In this document: positions 1-5,476 of the stretch, piece after piece
Layout: each line of letters begins with the position of its first letter
Numbering within the stretch: position 1 is the stretch's first letter
DNA from: Chloroflexota bacterium
GTDB lineage: Bacteria > Chloroflexota > Anaerolineae > J102
Direction: 5' to 3'
Length of the DNA stretch: 5,648 bases
NCBI GenBank assembly: GCA_003353825.1
Contig: PIVW01000389.1
Span: forward strand, 1 to 5,648
Notes under the pieces: generated by a model
The model's database searches: none
Seen by the model: only the letters and a program-made list of their open reading frames with translations
Told to the model about the DNA's origin: nothing
Position numbers and translations under genes: made by a program

Positions 1-76
1 ACCTGTGCTTGCACCTGGAGCGGGTTCAACGTCGAAAGTGTACAAACCTGAGGTGGTGGCGAGCGTATCCACCTTA
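1..76. repeat. Direct repeat, left copy (matches 5573-5648)
   Basis: This matches 5573-5648 in the same orientation at 73 of 76 positions. It encodes 25 residues of the C-terminal domain (KVDTLATTSG ... EPAPGASTG). The three differences fall in adjacent codons on the minus strand: GGT/GGC and TTG/TTA are silent, ACT/AAT changes Thr to Asn. The repeat runs off the window at this end, so its true length is unknown. Confidence 0.9.
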
Positions 77-2808
77 GTCGTCACGCCTTCATCAAATTGT
101 GCCATCCCTTCGATTGCGCCTGTCATAACTGTCGATGATTCAAGGCTACCATAGAGGAATGAGGCTTCTCCGCCCTCAGGCAAAATCATAAGCGGGGTAT
201 CCTCCGACCATATCGCCCAGGGAACCAAAGGTGTGCTTGTTGGGGTCGGTGTAGGTGTGTCCGTCGGTGTAGGGGTGGGTGTCAGAGTAGGGGTGGGTGT
301 AGGTGTTGCCGTGGGAGTGGGTGTATGCGTGGGTGTATGTGTCGCCGTGGGAGTGGGAGTGGGCGTTGGAGGTGGTGCGCTGTGTGAGGTGTTGCCGTAG
401 CCCTCGAAACTGGTTTCGATCCTGAAGGGGCTTTGGGCTGTGAGAAAGATAACCGGCTCTGTAACTAACTGGCCTTCTGCGTTGACGAGCGCATAGTAAA
501 GATTGCGGCGATATGTCCATTCAGCGTCCATCCAGGTGAGGACACCATGCATGGCGCCATCCCGCGCCACCGAAACGTAGCCGTTCCCAAGCAAGGCAGC
601 TGAATGGTGCAGGGTGAATGGGCCGGAATCGAGCTTGTAGCCCCAATCCAGGACAGCATATTCGACAGTGTTATAGGTATCCCAGGCAATAAGCGTTTTG
701 CCGTTTGATAGCTTTACTGCATCTGGCCTGTAGCGGTAGCGTTCATCGCTTGACAGCTTGGTCATTCCCTTTATGGTATTGCCGCTACTACTCAAAACTG
801 CGTAATAGATGTCGGGAAGCGTATCCCCTCTTCGAGAAAAACTCAGCAAGAATCGATTATCTGAGGCATTGGCGAGGCTGGGCTGGCTATAATCATCTTC
901 CCATCCGGGATCATCATCAGTAAATCTCGTATTGCCTTTGACAATCGAACCATCCGAGTTACGGACAGCATAGTAGATGTTTCGTTCATAGCAGTACGTA
1001 CAGCTACCTGTGGGGGGCTCGAGATGTTCCTTGAGCCAGGCCAGGATAAATCGACTGTCATCGGTTGCGACGATCCGAGCGTAAAAAAAACGTGGTACAT
1101 TGTAAGTTGGAGCGTCCCAGTCGAACCACTTGCTATTGTTTGTAACTTGCGTTGCAGGCTCCAGCACTTCGCCATCCGCATCCAGCACAGCGAAGAAGAG
1201 ATTGTACTGATAGCGCCACGTGTTGTTGGTCACCTTGGCGACCGACTGATACCAAAAGATTCCAATAGTGCCGTTCGGCGCCACGGCAACCGCCGGAGGG
1301 CCTGCAGAAGTTTGGTTTTTGGCATTGCCATAGTCAGCCAGGCGTCGAATTGGCATCAGTTTTTCCCCCCGTGGATCGACAATCGTATATTCAATTTCGC
1401 TTACCCACACATCATTGTCCAACCAGCGTGATTTCGTCCAGCTATGAACGAAATTGTGGTCTGGCGTTTCGGCAACGGCCATATTCGATCCACCGTAGTC
1501 GTTGTCCGTTATTTGCTTCCGCCTCTGCTGGGAAGGGCCGACAGCATAAAGACTCACGGCGCCGTCATTGCGATCTTGGTATACCTGTGCGAACTGGGCG
1601 GGTATGGTGGTTTGAAGTATTGCGGATTGAGCTTTGGATACATCCCGGGTCGAGTTAAAGGTCACTAGCGATTCTGCGAAGTCACCAACACCTACGCCAC
1701 TCGTAGGAACGCTGATCTTTGCGATTACTTCAACGCTGTCTCCCTGCATAACAAAACCGGTATCAATCTTCCCATTAGCATTTGTGTCTGTGAGGGGCGT
1801 GGTGCCATCTGCCAGATACAGAGCCACAGGCCAGGACGAAATGATTTCCTTAGCATTATAAATGTCGGCGCCAAACTCACCGGTGTTGTGGATTGTTATA
1901 TGGTGAGAAACTGTTTCACCTGATGATGCAAATGCACCATAGTGGCGTGGCCAGACTCGAACACGGGCTGAAGGTGGCGGCCGACTTATCAGTACCGCGT
2001 GATTCGACTCTACTGGATTGCAGAAATCTGTAACGGTGAGTCCATCGATGCCATCTTTATCTTCAATGCCGGACGCCATACACCAAGATCCACCCTGGGC
2101 AATCATATCGCCATAATTAAAGACCATATCCCCATTCTCATGTAGAATCACTTCAAATGTGAATTCATCAGCATCAGCATCATCGCAACAATCGCTCTTC
2201 AGTCGATTCCACTCCACTACAAACCATCGATCTGGAGCTATCCCACCTGTCAGATAGCGAATGTACCCTGGTGTATCATAGGATGGGATCCAATGGGGTG
2301 CGATGACATTGTTTGGCTGACTAGGTCTGGGGATCTCTGATTGAGAATCGTCATCATTATCCAAATCGAAAGTGACATAGCCATAGCGAGATACCTTTAG
2401 TTGTGTGTAGATATTCTCGTAATACTTAAAAGGAAAACCAATCGATATGGGCGCGGACTCGGCAACACTGTCGCTGATACCTGTACCAGTTCCTCCACTT
2501 GCATCGATCCAGTTTACAGGCACAGAATCATCCCAGGTATAGCCAAATTCATCAGGGCCGCCAGTTTCAGAGGGTATATTTTGTGTCCTGACCTGGTCAT
2601 CAACCCCGCCCTCTGGCATCGCCCAATGTCCATCAGACATCTGTATGGCGCCTTCGACTGGCGGCGATATTCTAGCGTTACTTGAAAAGTGAGGGGGAGG
2701 ATTGCTGCCATCATCGGCTGCGATCACTGATTGATCAGCGCTCAGGGCCATGAAAGTGAGTACCAGCAATAACAAGATATTGATTAAAATAGGTATTCGA
2801 CGACGCAT
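1..2808 (-). CDS. Large secreted protein with seven-repeat beta-propeller-like region and Thr-Pro linker (3' end outside window)
   Basis: The frame is open for 936 codons from ATG at 2808 to the window edge, and I checked it codon by codon over the distal half. The N-terminus is a signal peptide: RRR, then a hydrophobic stretch at about residues 6-24, cleaved near residue 25 or 32. Residues ~88-245 form a beta-rich domain (IGFPFKYYEN, later VVEW and a GD-F-Y-D motif) of a type seen in many bacterial exported proteins. Residues ~282-400 resemble a CARDB/NEW3-like sandwich with a calcium-loop-like DTNANGKID at 341-349. Residues ~414-795 hold seven repeats of the pattern N-[IL]-Y-Y-A-V-x-[DN]-x-x-G, with cores near 420, 474, 538, 612, 668, 718 and 771, suggesting a seven-bladed propeller. 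A Thr-Pro linker (812-860) precedes a partial C-terminal domain. By analogy with the paralogue at the right edge, about 31 residues are missing (total ~967). No catalytic motif is visible; a surface-binding or adhesive role is inference. Confidence 0.9.
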   Translation of the reverse strand, partial: MRRRIPILINILLLLVLTFMALSADQSVIAADDGSNPPPHFSSNARISPPVEGAIQMSDGHWAMPEGGVDDQVRTQNIPSETGGPDEFGYTWDDSVPVNWIDASGGTGTGISDSVAESAPISIGFPFKYYENIYTQLKVSRYGYVTFDLDNDDDSQSEIPRPSQPNNVIAPHWIPSYDTPGYIRYLTGGIAPDRWFVVEWNRLKSDCCDDADADEFTFEVILHENGDMVFNYGDMIAQGGSWCMASGIEDKDGIDGLTVTDFCNPVESNHAVLISRPPPSARVRVWPRHYGAFASSGETVSHHITIHNTGEFGADIYNAKEIISSWPVALYLADGTTPLTDTNANGKIDTGFVMQGDSVEVIAKISVPTSGVGVGDFAESLVTFNSTRDVSKAQSAILQTTIPAQFAQVYQDRNDGAVSLYAVGPSQQRRKQITDNDYGGSNMAVAETPDHNFVHSWTKSRWLDNDVWVSEIEYTIVDPRGEKLMPIRRLADYGNAKNQTSAGPPAVAVAPNGTIGIFWYQSVAKVTNNTWRYQYNLFFAVLDADGEVLEPATQVTNNSKWFDWDAPTYNVPRFFYARIVATDDSRFILAWLKEHLEPPTGSCTYCYERNIYYAVRNSDGSIVKGNTRFTDDDPGWEDDYSQPSLANASDNRFLLSFSRRGDTLPDIYYAVLSSSGNTIKGMTKLSSDERYRYRPDAVKLSNGKTLIAWDTYNTVEYAVLDWGYKLDSGPFTLHHSAALLGNGYVSVARDGAMHGVLTWMDAEWTYRRNLYYALVNAEGQLVTEPVIFLTAQSPFRIETSFEGYGNTSHSAPPPTPTPTPTATHTPTHTPTPTATPTPTPTLTPTPTPTDTPTPTPTSTPLVPWAIWSEDTPLMILPEGGEASFLYGSLESSTVMTGAIEGMAQFDEGVTTKVDTLATTSGLYTFDVEPAPGASTG
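229..375 (-). repeat. Low-complexity Thr-Pro coding repeat (linker)
   Basis: Alternating ACN and CCN codons give a roughly 49-residue run of TPTP units, broken by occasional Ala, His, Leu, Asp and Ser. It links the repeat region to the C-terminal domain of the secreted protein. Such linkers are extended, protease-resistant and often O-glycosylated in exported proteins. At DNA level it is a 6-bp-periodic GT-rich tract that could change length by slippage, always by whole codons if units are lost in sixes. Confidence 0.85.
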
Positions 2809-2819
2809 CCTCCACCTCC
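2809..2819 (-). promoter_or_regulatory. Strong ribosome binding site of the large secreted protein
   Basis: On the minus strand the bases before ATG 2808 read GGAGGTGGAGG. The distal GGAGG (2815-2819) lies 6 nt from the start codon, an ideal Shine-Dalgarno distance. Together with the immediate signal peptide this fixes the start. I found no convincing -35/-10 pair upstream (2820-2960). Confidence 0.8.
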
Positions 2820-3251
2820 GATAGAGAGAGTTCATGGACTATTGATTTTCGATCATTGTTTCTCTTTCGACTTCAATTTTACTTCTCAGATAGTTTTAGT
2901 GATGTTGGATAGTTAAAAACAGTGGGATTGGATTTCTGATTCCACAAACCTGTTCAAACAGGACATCTTGCCTACGAGCGGGAGCGAGTTTGGAATGCCT
3001 ATGGTAGATTAGCAGGGAATAATAGAGGCAGACTGGTTCTTATCCTTATAGAGCGAATCAACTGCCGAACGTTACAGCTTTCAGGTGTATAATTGCCGTT
3101 CGATACAAATATCCGATCTTTCCGCTCAATATCTGACCAATTCCACCGGCAAAACCAGAGCCGATTGCGCTAAGATCGTCCGCGGCTAGACTCGCAGTCG
3201 TGTGGGGAGATAACACCGGCCGGTCTCGCCGCCAGCCGGCGCTATCATCAA

Positions 3252-3279
3252 ATCGGCGGCCTCTCGCCAGAACGCCGAT
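3252..3279. repeat. Small inverted repeat in the GC-rich intergenic patch
   Basis: ATCGGCG (3252-3258) and CGCCGAT (3273-3279) can pair as a 7-bp stem with a 14-nt loop. No T-tract follows on either strand, so it is not a standard intrinsic terminator. It may be an operator, a relic of inserted DNA, or chance in GC-rich sequence. Confidence 0.3.
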
Positions 3280-3396
3280 CTGATTGTGGGGAATTCAAGT
3301 TCTATGTGCAAGTACGCGTCTCACTGCATATGATAACACAATCTCGCCTATCTCCGGCAACGGATCAGTATACGCTTGGATTGATATCGGTTATAC

Positions 3397-3425
3397 TTGG
3401 GACTGGATACAATTATTTGTAACAT
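3397..3425 (+). promoter_or_regulatory. Weak candidate promoter for the 3443 gene
   Basis: TTGGGA (3397-3402) and TAACAT (3420-3425) are spaced by 17 nt and lie just upstream of the ribosome binding site. Both hexamers match the sigma70 consensus only partly. A TATACT at 3392-3397 is an alternative -10 but lacks a good -35 partner. A start from TAACAT would leave a very short leader. Confidence 0.25.
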
Positions 3426-3431
3426 ACAGTT

Positions 3432-3438
3432 GAGGTGA
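3432..3438 (+). promoter_or_regulatory. Ribosome binding site selecting a GTG start
   Basis: GAGGTGA lies 4 nt before GTG 3443. This favours the GTG over the in-frame ATG at 3455, which has no comparable upstream site. Confidence 0.65.
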
Positions 3439-3442
3439 TAAC

Positions 3443-3700
3443 GTGGAAATCCCGATGACAGCAGTCGAAATGACAGGAACGGTTGATGAGCATAGCCAAC
3501 TTAAGCTCGATGGTACTCTACCGTTTTCTGGTCCTAAGCGCGTAAGAGTCATCGTTTTATCAACGCTTGATGATGAAATTGACGAGATTTCATGGTTGCG
3601 GGCAGCATCTCAGAATCCGGCATTTACATTTCTCTCTGATCCTGCAGAAGATATTTATTCAGTGATGGATGGGGAACCGTTCAATGACGAAGTATGTTGA
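3443..3700 (+). CDS. Small antitoxin-like protein (solitary; AF2212/AbrB-like N-terminus)
   Basis: This is an 85-residue acidic protein. Residues ~8-40 follow a beta-hairpin pattern (TGTVDEHSQLKLDGTLPF ... RVRVIVL) like AF2212-type (DUF104) or AbrB-like antitoxin N-termini. Residues ~48-80 are EISWLRAASQNPAF, then FLSDPAEDIYSVMDGEPFND. I recall this second half from small proteins in Cyanobacteria and Chloroflexota, often encoded next to PemK/MazF or other small toxins. The expected role is to bind a toxin through its C-terminal half and DNA through its N-terminal half. Here the next 139 bp hold no recognisable toxin, so it may be an orphan antitoxin or may act with the downstream pair. The family assignment is from memory of patterns and the function is inferred. 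Confidence 0.7.
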   Translation: MEIPMTAVEMTGTVDEHSQLKLDGTLPFSGPKRVRVIVLSTLDDEIDEISWLRAASQNPAFTFLSDPAEDIYSVMDGEPFNDEVC

Positions 3701-3745
3701 AAAGATTATTCGATTTGGTGTGATTTGATGCCATAAAAATGCTCC

Positions 3746-3774
3746 TTGTTCGAGGCTTGGATGGATGTTATACT
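3746..3774 (+). promoter_or_regulatory. Sigma70-like promoter of the antitoxin/toxin pair
   Basis: TTGTTC (3746-3751) and TATACT (3769-3774) are separated by exactly 17 nt, about 65 bp before ATG 3840. Both hexamers are close to consensus. This would let the antitoxin/toxin pair be transcribed independently of the 3443 gene. Confidence 0.5.
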
Positions 3775-3839
3775 GTTCCAGAAGCTAAAGAGCCGAATGT
3801 CTCCATCTTCACTATTGAGATATTTTTAGGTTAGCCAAT

Positions 3840-4076
3840 ATGCGTCACAAACCGGTCGAAACTGAGATTGAGCGAATAGTAAAGATCTTGCTGGTCCTGC
3901 CACCTGAGAAATTGGCAAGCGTTCATGATTATGTCCGTTTTTTAGGGAGGCACTATCGCGATCCTGAAATCATTGATGAAGGTGATGTCTGGACAGACGA
4001 GGATATCCGAGATGTGACACTGGCGAGTATGAACCATGCTTTAGAATCGGTGTGGGCAGAGGAAGATATTGGCTGA
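3840..4076 (+). CDS. Antitoxin of a type II toxin-antitoxin pair (MazE-like role)
   Basis: This is a 78-residue acidic protein upstream of and overlapping a PemK/MazF toxin gene, the classic antitoxin position. Residues ~8-36 form a helical stretch (ERIVKILLVLPPEKLASVHDYVRFL), like the short DUF2281-type helices of small antitoxins. The C-terminal half (VWTDEDIRDVTLASMNHAL, then a run of Glu and Asp) resembles the toxin-binding tail of antitoxins paired with MazF-like toxins. There is no visible ribbon-helix-helix or full AbrB domain, so how it binds DNA, if it does, is unclear. The ribosome site before ATG 3840 is weak (AGG, 9 nt away). The role rests mostly on gene order and size. Confidence 0.75.
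   Translation: MRHKPVETEIERIVKILLVLPPEKLASVHDYVRFLGRHYRDPEIIDEGDVWTDEDIRDVTLASMNHALESVWAEEDIG
4059..4063 (+). promoter_or_regulatory. Ribosome binding site selecting a TTG start for the toxin
   Basis: GAGGA lies inside the end of the antitoxin gene, 5 nt before TTG 4069. The nearby ATG at 4085 is out of frame, so TTG is the best start. A TTG start reinitiated from within the antitoxin gene would hold toxin synthesis below antitoxin synthesis. Confidence 0.6.
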
Positions 4077-4404
4077 GTCTGGAGATGTTGTAATTGTGAC
4101 TTTTCCTGGCGCTCAGAGAACCAAACGTCGTCCCGCCGTTGTCGTATCTTCGACATCCTATCATCGTACTCGACCGGACGTTATTTTGGACCTGGTAACC
4201 AGTCAAATTGCCGGCGCCGGCCATCCAAGTGATCACATTCTGGCCGATTGGAGACAGGCGAACTTAAGAAAGCCATCAGCGTTTCGAGCTTATTTGATGA
4301 CAATGCCGGAGGCGTCAGTTTCGGTGGTTGGACATTTGTCTGTACGGGACTGGCAAGCAGTTCAGCACTGTTTAAGTGAAGCCATTGACCTGCAATTCGA
4401 GTAA
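4069..4404 (+). CDS. PemK/MazF-family endoribonuclease toxin
   Basis: This 111-residue protein has the length of the family. The N-terminus GDVVIVTFPG starts the SH3-like beta-barrel, followed by the hallmark RRPAVVVSS (Arg-Pro-Ala/Val) loop at about residues 20-29 and a VTSQI strand near 43-47 that carries the Ser/Thr of the active-site region. Members of this family cut mRNA at short motifs, in the cytoplasm, and are held inactive by the antitoxin. The gene overlaps the antitoxin gene by 8 nt, showing translational coupling. Its stop lies 17 nt from the stop of a convergent regulator gene. Neither frameshift nor truncation is visible, so it looks functional. The cleavage motif cannot be read from sequence. 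Confidence 0.88.
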   Translation: MAESGDVVIVTFPGAQRTKRRPAVVVSSTSYHRTRPDVILDLVTSQIAGAGHPSDHILADWRQANLRKPSAFRAYLMTMPEASVSVVGHLSVRDWQAVQHCLSEAIDLQFE

Positions 4405-4421
4405 TGTTTGGGGAGCATAAG

Positions 4422-5153
4422 TTAAAAATAAGCAGTTTGGGCTAGCGCCAGCACCATCTCACTCATCTCCAGCAAAAGCTCCTGCTTCAATCGCTGTAGA
4501 TGCCGCTCGGTGTAACCCATCTGGATGGCGATATCTCTATGCTGTCGTTTCTCACGGTAGCGTAGATGCAGATAGTTCTCCAAGCGCCATTTTCCCGTGC
4601 CCTGCCAGCCTCGTACATCAGGCCCTACGATGGCGTCGATACCCTGATCCAGTACTCGGCGCAACGCCAAACCTTTTCGCATAGGCTCATTATCCCCCGG
4701 CTGTTGAAACGCCAGCAGGTCAAGAACCTTGACCAGTTCATTCTTTGAGAGCCGAGGTAGGAGGTGATAGTCCTTAAGGGCCTGCTCGACATGGCCGATA
4801 ATCTGTTGCGGTGTCAGACTGCATTCAGACTGTTCCATCTCCTGCGTCCTCATGTGTGTCGGAAATGCATGGCCGCCATTGAGCGCATGCGCGCTCTTTC
4901 CGCTTTGCCGGTATTCCGGGCTCATGGTAATAGCCAGATTAATTACTTGATCTTCGACGGAGAGCTTTAGCAACCACAATCCACCCTGCTCTGCCATCCC
5001 TTCCATCTCACTCAGATGGTGGCTTATCTCCGGGCGATCGCGGATATGCCCAGCGGTCGGTGCCTGAAGCTGTGCCGGCTGGAGCGGAGTGCCGGCAGGA
5101 TGTTTGGGTAAAGACAAGGAGGTAGGGAGCAACATGATCTGTGGAGATTCCAT
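4422..5153 (-). CDS. Putative DNA-binding regulator with C-terminal helix-turn-helix
   Basis: This is a 243-residue soluble protein without signal peptide or membrane segment. Residues ~1-105 match nothing I know and contain a Pro/Gln-rich stretch near 15-35. Residues ~109-180 are helical (EQALKDYHLLPRLSKNEL, then LALRRVLDQGIDAI). Residues ~189-230 (WRLENYLHLRYRE ... DIAIQMGYTERHLQRLKQEL) fit a sigma-70 region 4 or LuxR-like helix-turn-helix. I recall this 'helical segment plus W-R-x-x-x-x-L-x-x-R-Y' arrangement from regulators in Chloroflexota. ATG 5153 is the first possible start after an in-frame TGA; its ribosome site is weak (GGA about 9 nt away), and Met7 or Met50 remain alternatives. 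The target is unknown, and control of the adjacent toxin-antitoxin or surface-protein genes is only a possibility. Confidence 0.7.
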   Translation of the reverse strand: MESPQIMLLPTSLSLPKHPAGTPLQPAQLQAPTAGHIRDRPEISHHLSEMEGMAEQGGLWLLKLSVEDQVINLAITMSPEYRQSGKSAHALNGGHAFPTHMRTQEMEQSECSLTPQQIIGHVEQALKDYHLLPRLSKNELVKVLDLLAFQQPGDNEPMRKGLALRRVLDQGIDAIVGPDVRGWQGTGKWRLENYLHLRYREKRQHRDIAIQMGYTERHLQRLKQELLLEMSEMVLALAQTAYF

Positions 5154-5178
5154 TCGAAGTGTCCGTTCGTTGAGGATG

Positions 5179-5200
5179 GGTGATGTCTCTTGACACCATC
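5179..5200. repeat. Imperfect hairpin upstream of the regulator gene
   Basis: GGTGATGTC (5179-5187) and GACACCATC (5192-5200) pair at 7 of 9 Watson-Crick positions plus a G-T wobble around a TCTT loop. It lies 26-47 bp before ATG 5153, in the expected leader. It could be an operator or a 5'-leader hairpin; chance is not excluded. Confidence 0.3.
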
Positions 5201-5219
5201 ATGCCCCGACTCAAGGAAG

Positions 5220-5241
5220 AAAAACGCGCTAAAAACGCGCT
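5220..5241. repeat. Perfect 11-bp tandem repeat upstream of the regulator gene
   Basis: AAAAACGCGCT occurs twice back to back (5220-5230 and 5231-5241). The 11-bp period is about one helical turn, so a bound protein would contact both units on one DNA face. The repeat is 67-88 bp upstream of ATG 5153, a position suited to an operator for that regulator or a leftover of the nearby transposase fragment. Confidence 0.6.
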
Positions 5242-5309
5242 CTTGTGCCAAAGAATCGTACTTACCATTCTTCACAACCAGATTCAGTGCGCCGTGCTAC
5301 CTTTCGCCA

Positions 5310-5457
5310 ACGCCTGCCATGGCTGCGGGCTTGACTGACCGACAATGGTCGCCTACCGATATCTTCCATTTTTAAGGTGCTTCCCCCGCTATGGTCTCCG
5401 CCGAAACGCAGAGGCAGACCATCTCAGGAGACTCTCAGGCTCGTTCAACAGTGGTGA
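5310..5457 (+). pseudogene. Transposase C-terminal remnant, frameshifted
   Basis: The first frame reads TPAMAAGLTDRQWSPTDIFHF and stops at TAA 5373-5375. In the next frame, immediately after, comes KVLPPLWSPPKRRGRPSQ and on to TGA 5455-5457. Joined, these match the tail I recall for DDE transposases common in Chloroflexota and Cyanobacteria (TPAMAAGLTD, then W, then a basic PPKRRGRP segment). Removing one T from the T5 run at 5369-5373 restores a continuous frame. The catalytic core is absent and the left boundary is uncertain (in-frame sequence extends upstream without recognisable similarity). The IS family cannot be named from this tail. The end lies 19 nt from the stop of the convergent paralogue gene. 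Confidence 0.72.
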
Positions 5458-5476
5458 TTATGCCCACGGTGGTCTG

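Larger units (their letters stand above)
2821..3442. other. Gene-poor divergent intergenic region (about 620 bp)
   Basis: The region separates the divergent secreted-protein and antitoxin-like genes. I recognise no gene, tRNA or terminator in it. Two start-less open frames exist: plus strand 2940-3092 (50 codons, including LAYERERVW) and minus strand 3058-3294 (78 codons, including LSAIGSGFAGGIGQ). They overlap at 3058-3092, so at most one could be a real gene remnant. Bases about 3170-3290 are noticeably richer in GC than the flanks and contain the palindrome ACCGGCCGGT (3215-3224). Promoters for both flanking genes must lie here. Confidence 0.5.

Noticed and set aside
229..375. CRISPR array or minisatellite
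   Set aside because: The short GT-rich units have no spacers and encode an in-frame Thr-Pro linker.
176..2714. Several 60-135 codon frames on both strands within 176-2714, including one with a THSH-type His-rich repeat
   Set aside because: All lie inside the 936-codon minus-strand frame with signal peptide and repeats. The His/Thr-rich one is simply the Thr-Pro linker read in another frame.
3739..3834. 31-codon frame (LLVRGLDGCYTVPEA) as a HicB-like antitoxin
   Set aside because: Only a faint likeness to the HicB G-x-Y pattern, no ribosome site, and the promoter at 3746-3774 lies within it.
3953..4236. Two minus-strand frames antisense to the antitoxin and toxin genes
   Set aside because: They overlap well-supported plus-strand genes, have no ribosome sites of note and resemble nothing.
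4566..4970. Two plus-strand frames antisense to the regulator
   Set aside because: The minus-strand frame is longer and has a recognisable helix-turn-helix; these are shadows.
5008..5275. Two minus-strand frames overlapping the start of the regulator
   Set aside because: They overlap the regulator's N-terminus in other frames and show no recognisable motif or ribosome site.
5391..5422. Hairpin ATGGTCT/AGACCAT as a terminator of the paralogue gene
   Set aside because: The 7-bp stem lies within the transposase remnant and is not followed by a T-tract on the minus strand, so it does not qualify as an intrinsic terminator.
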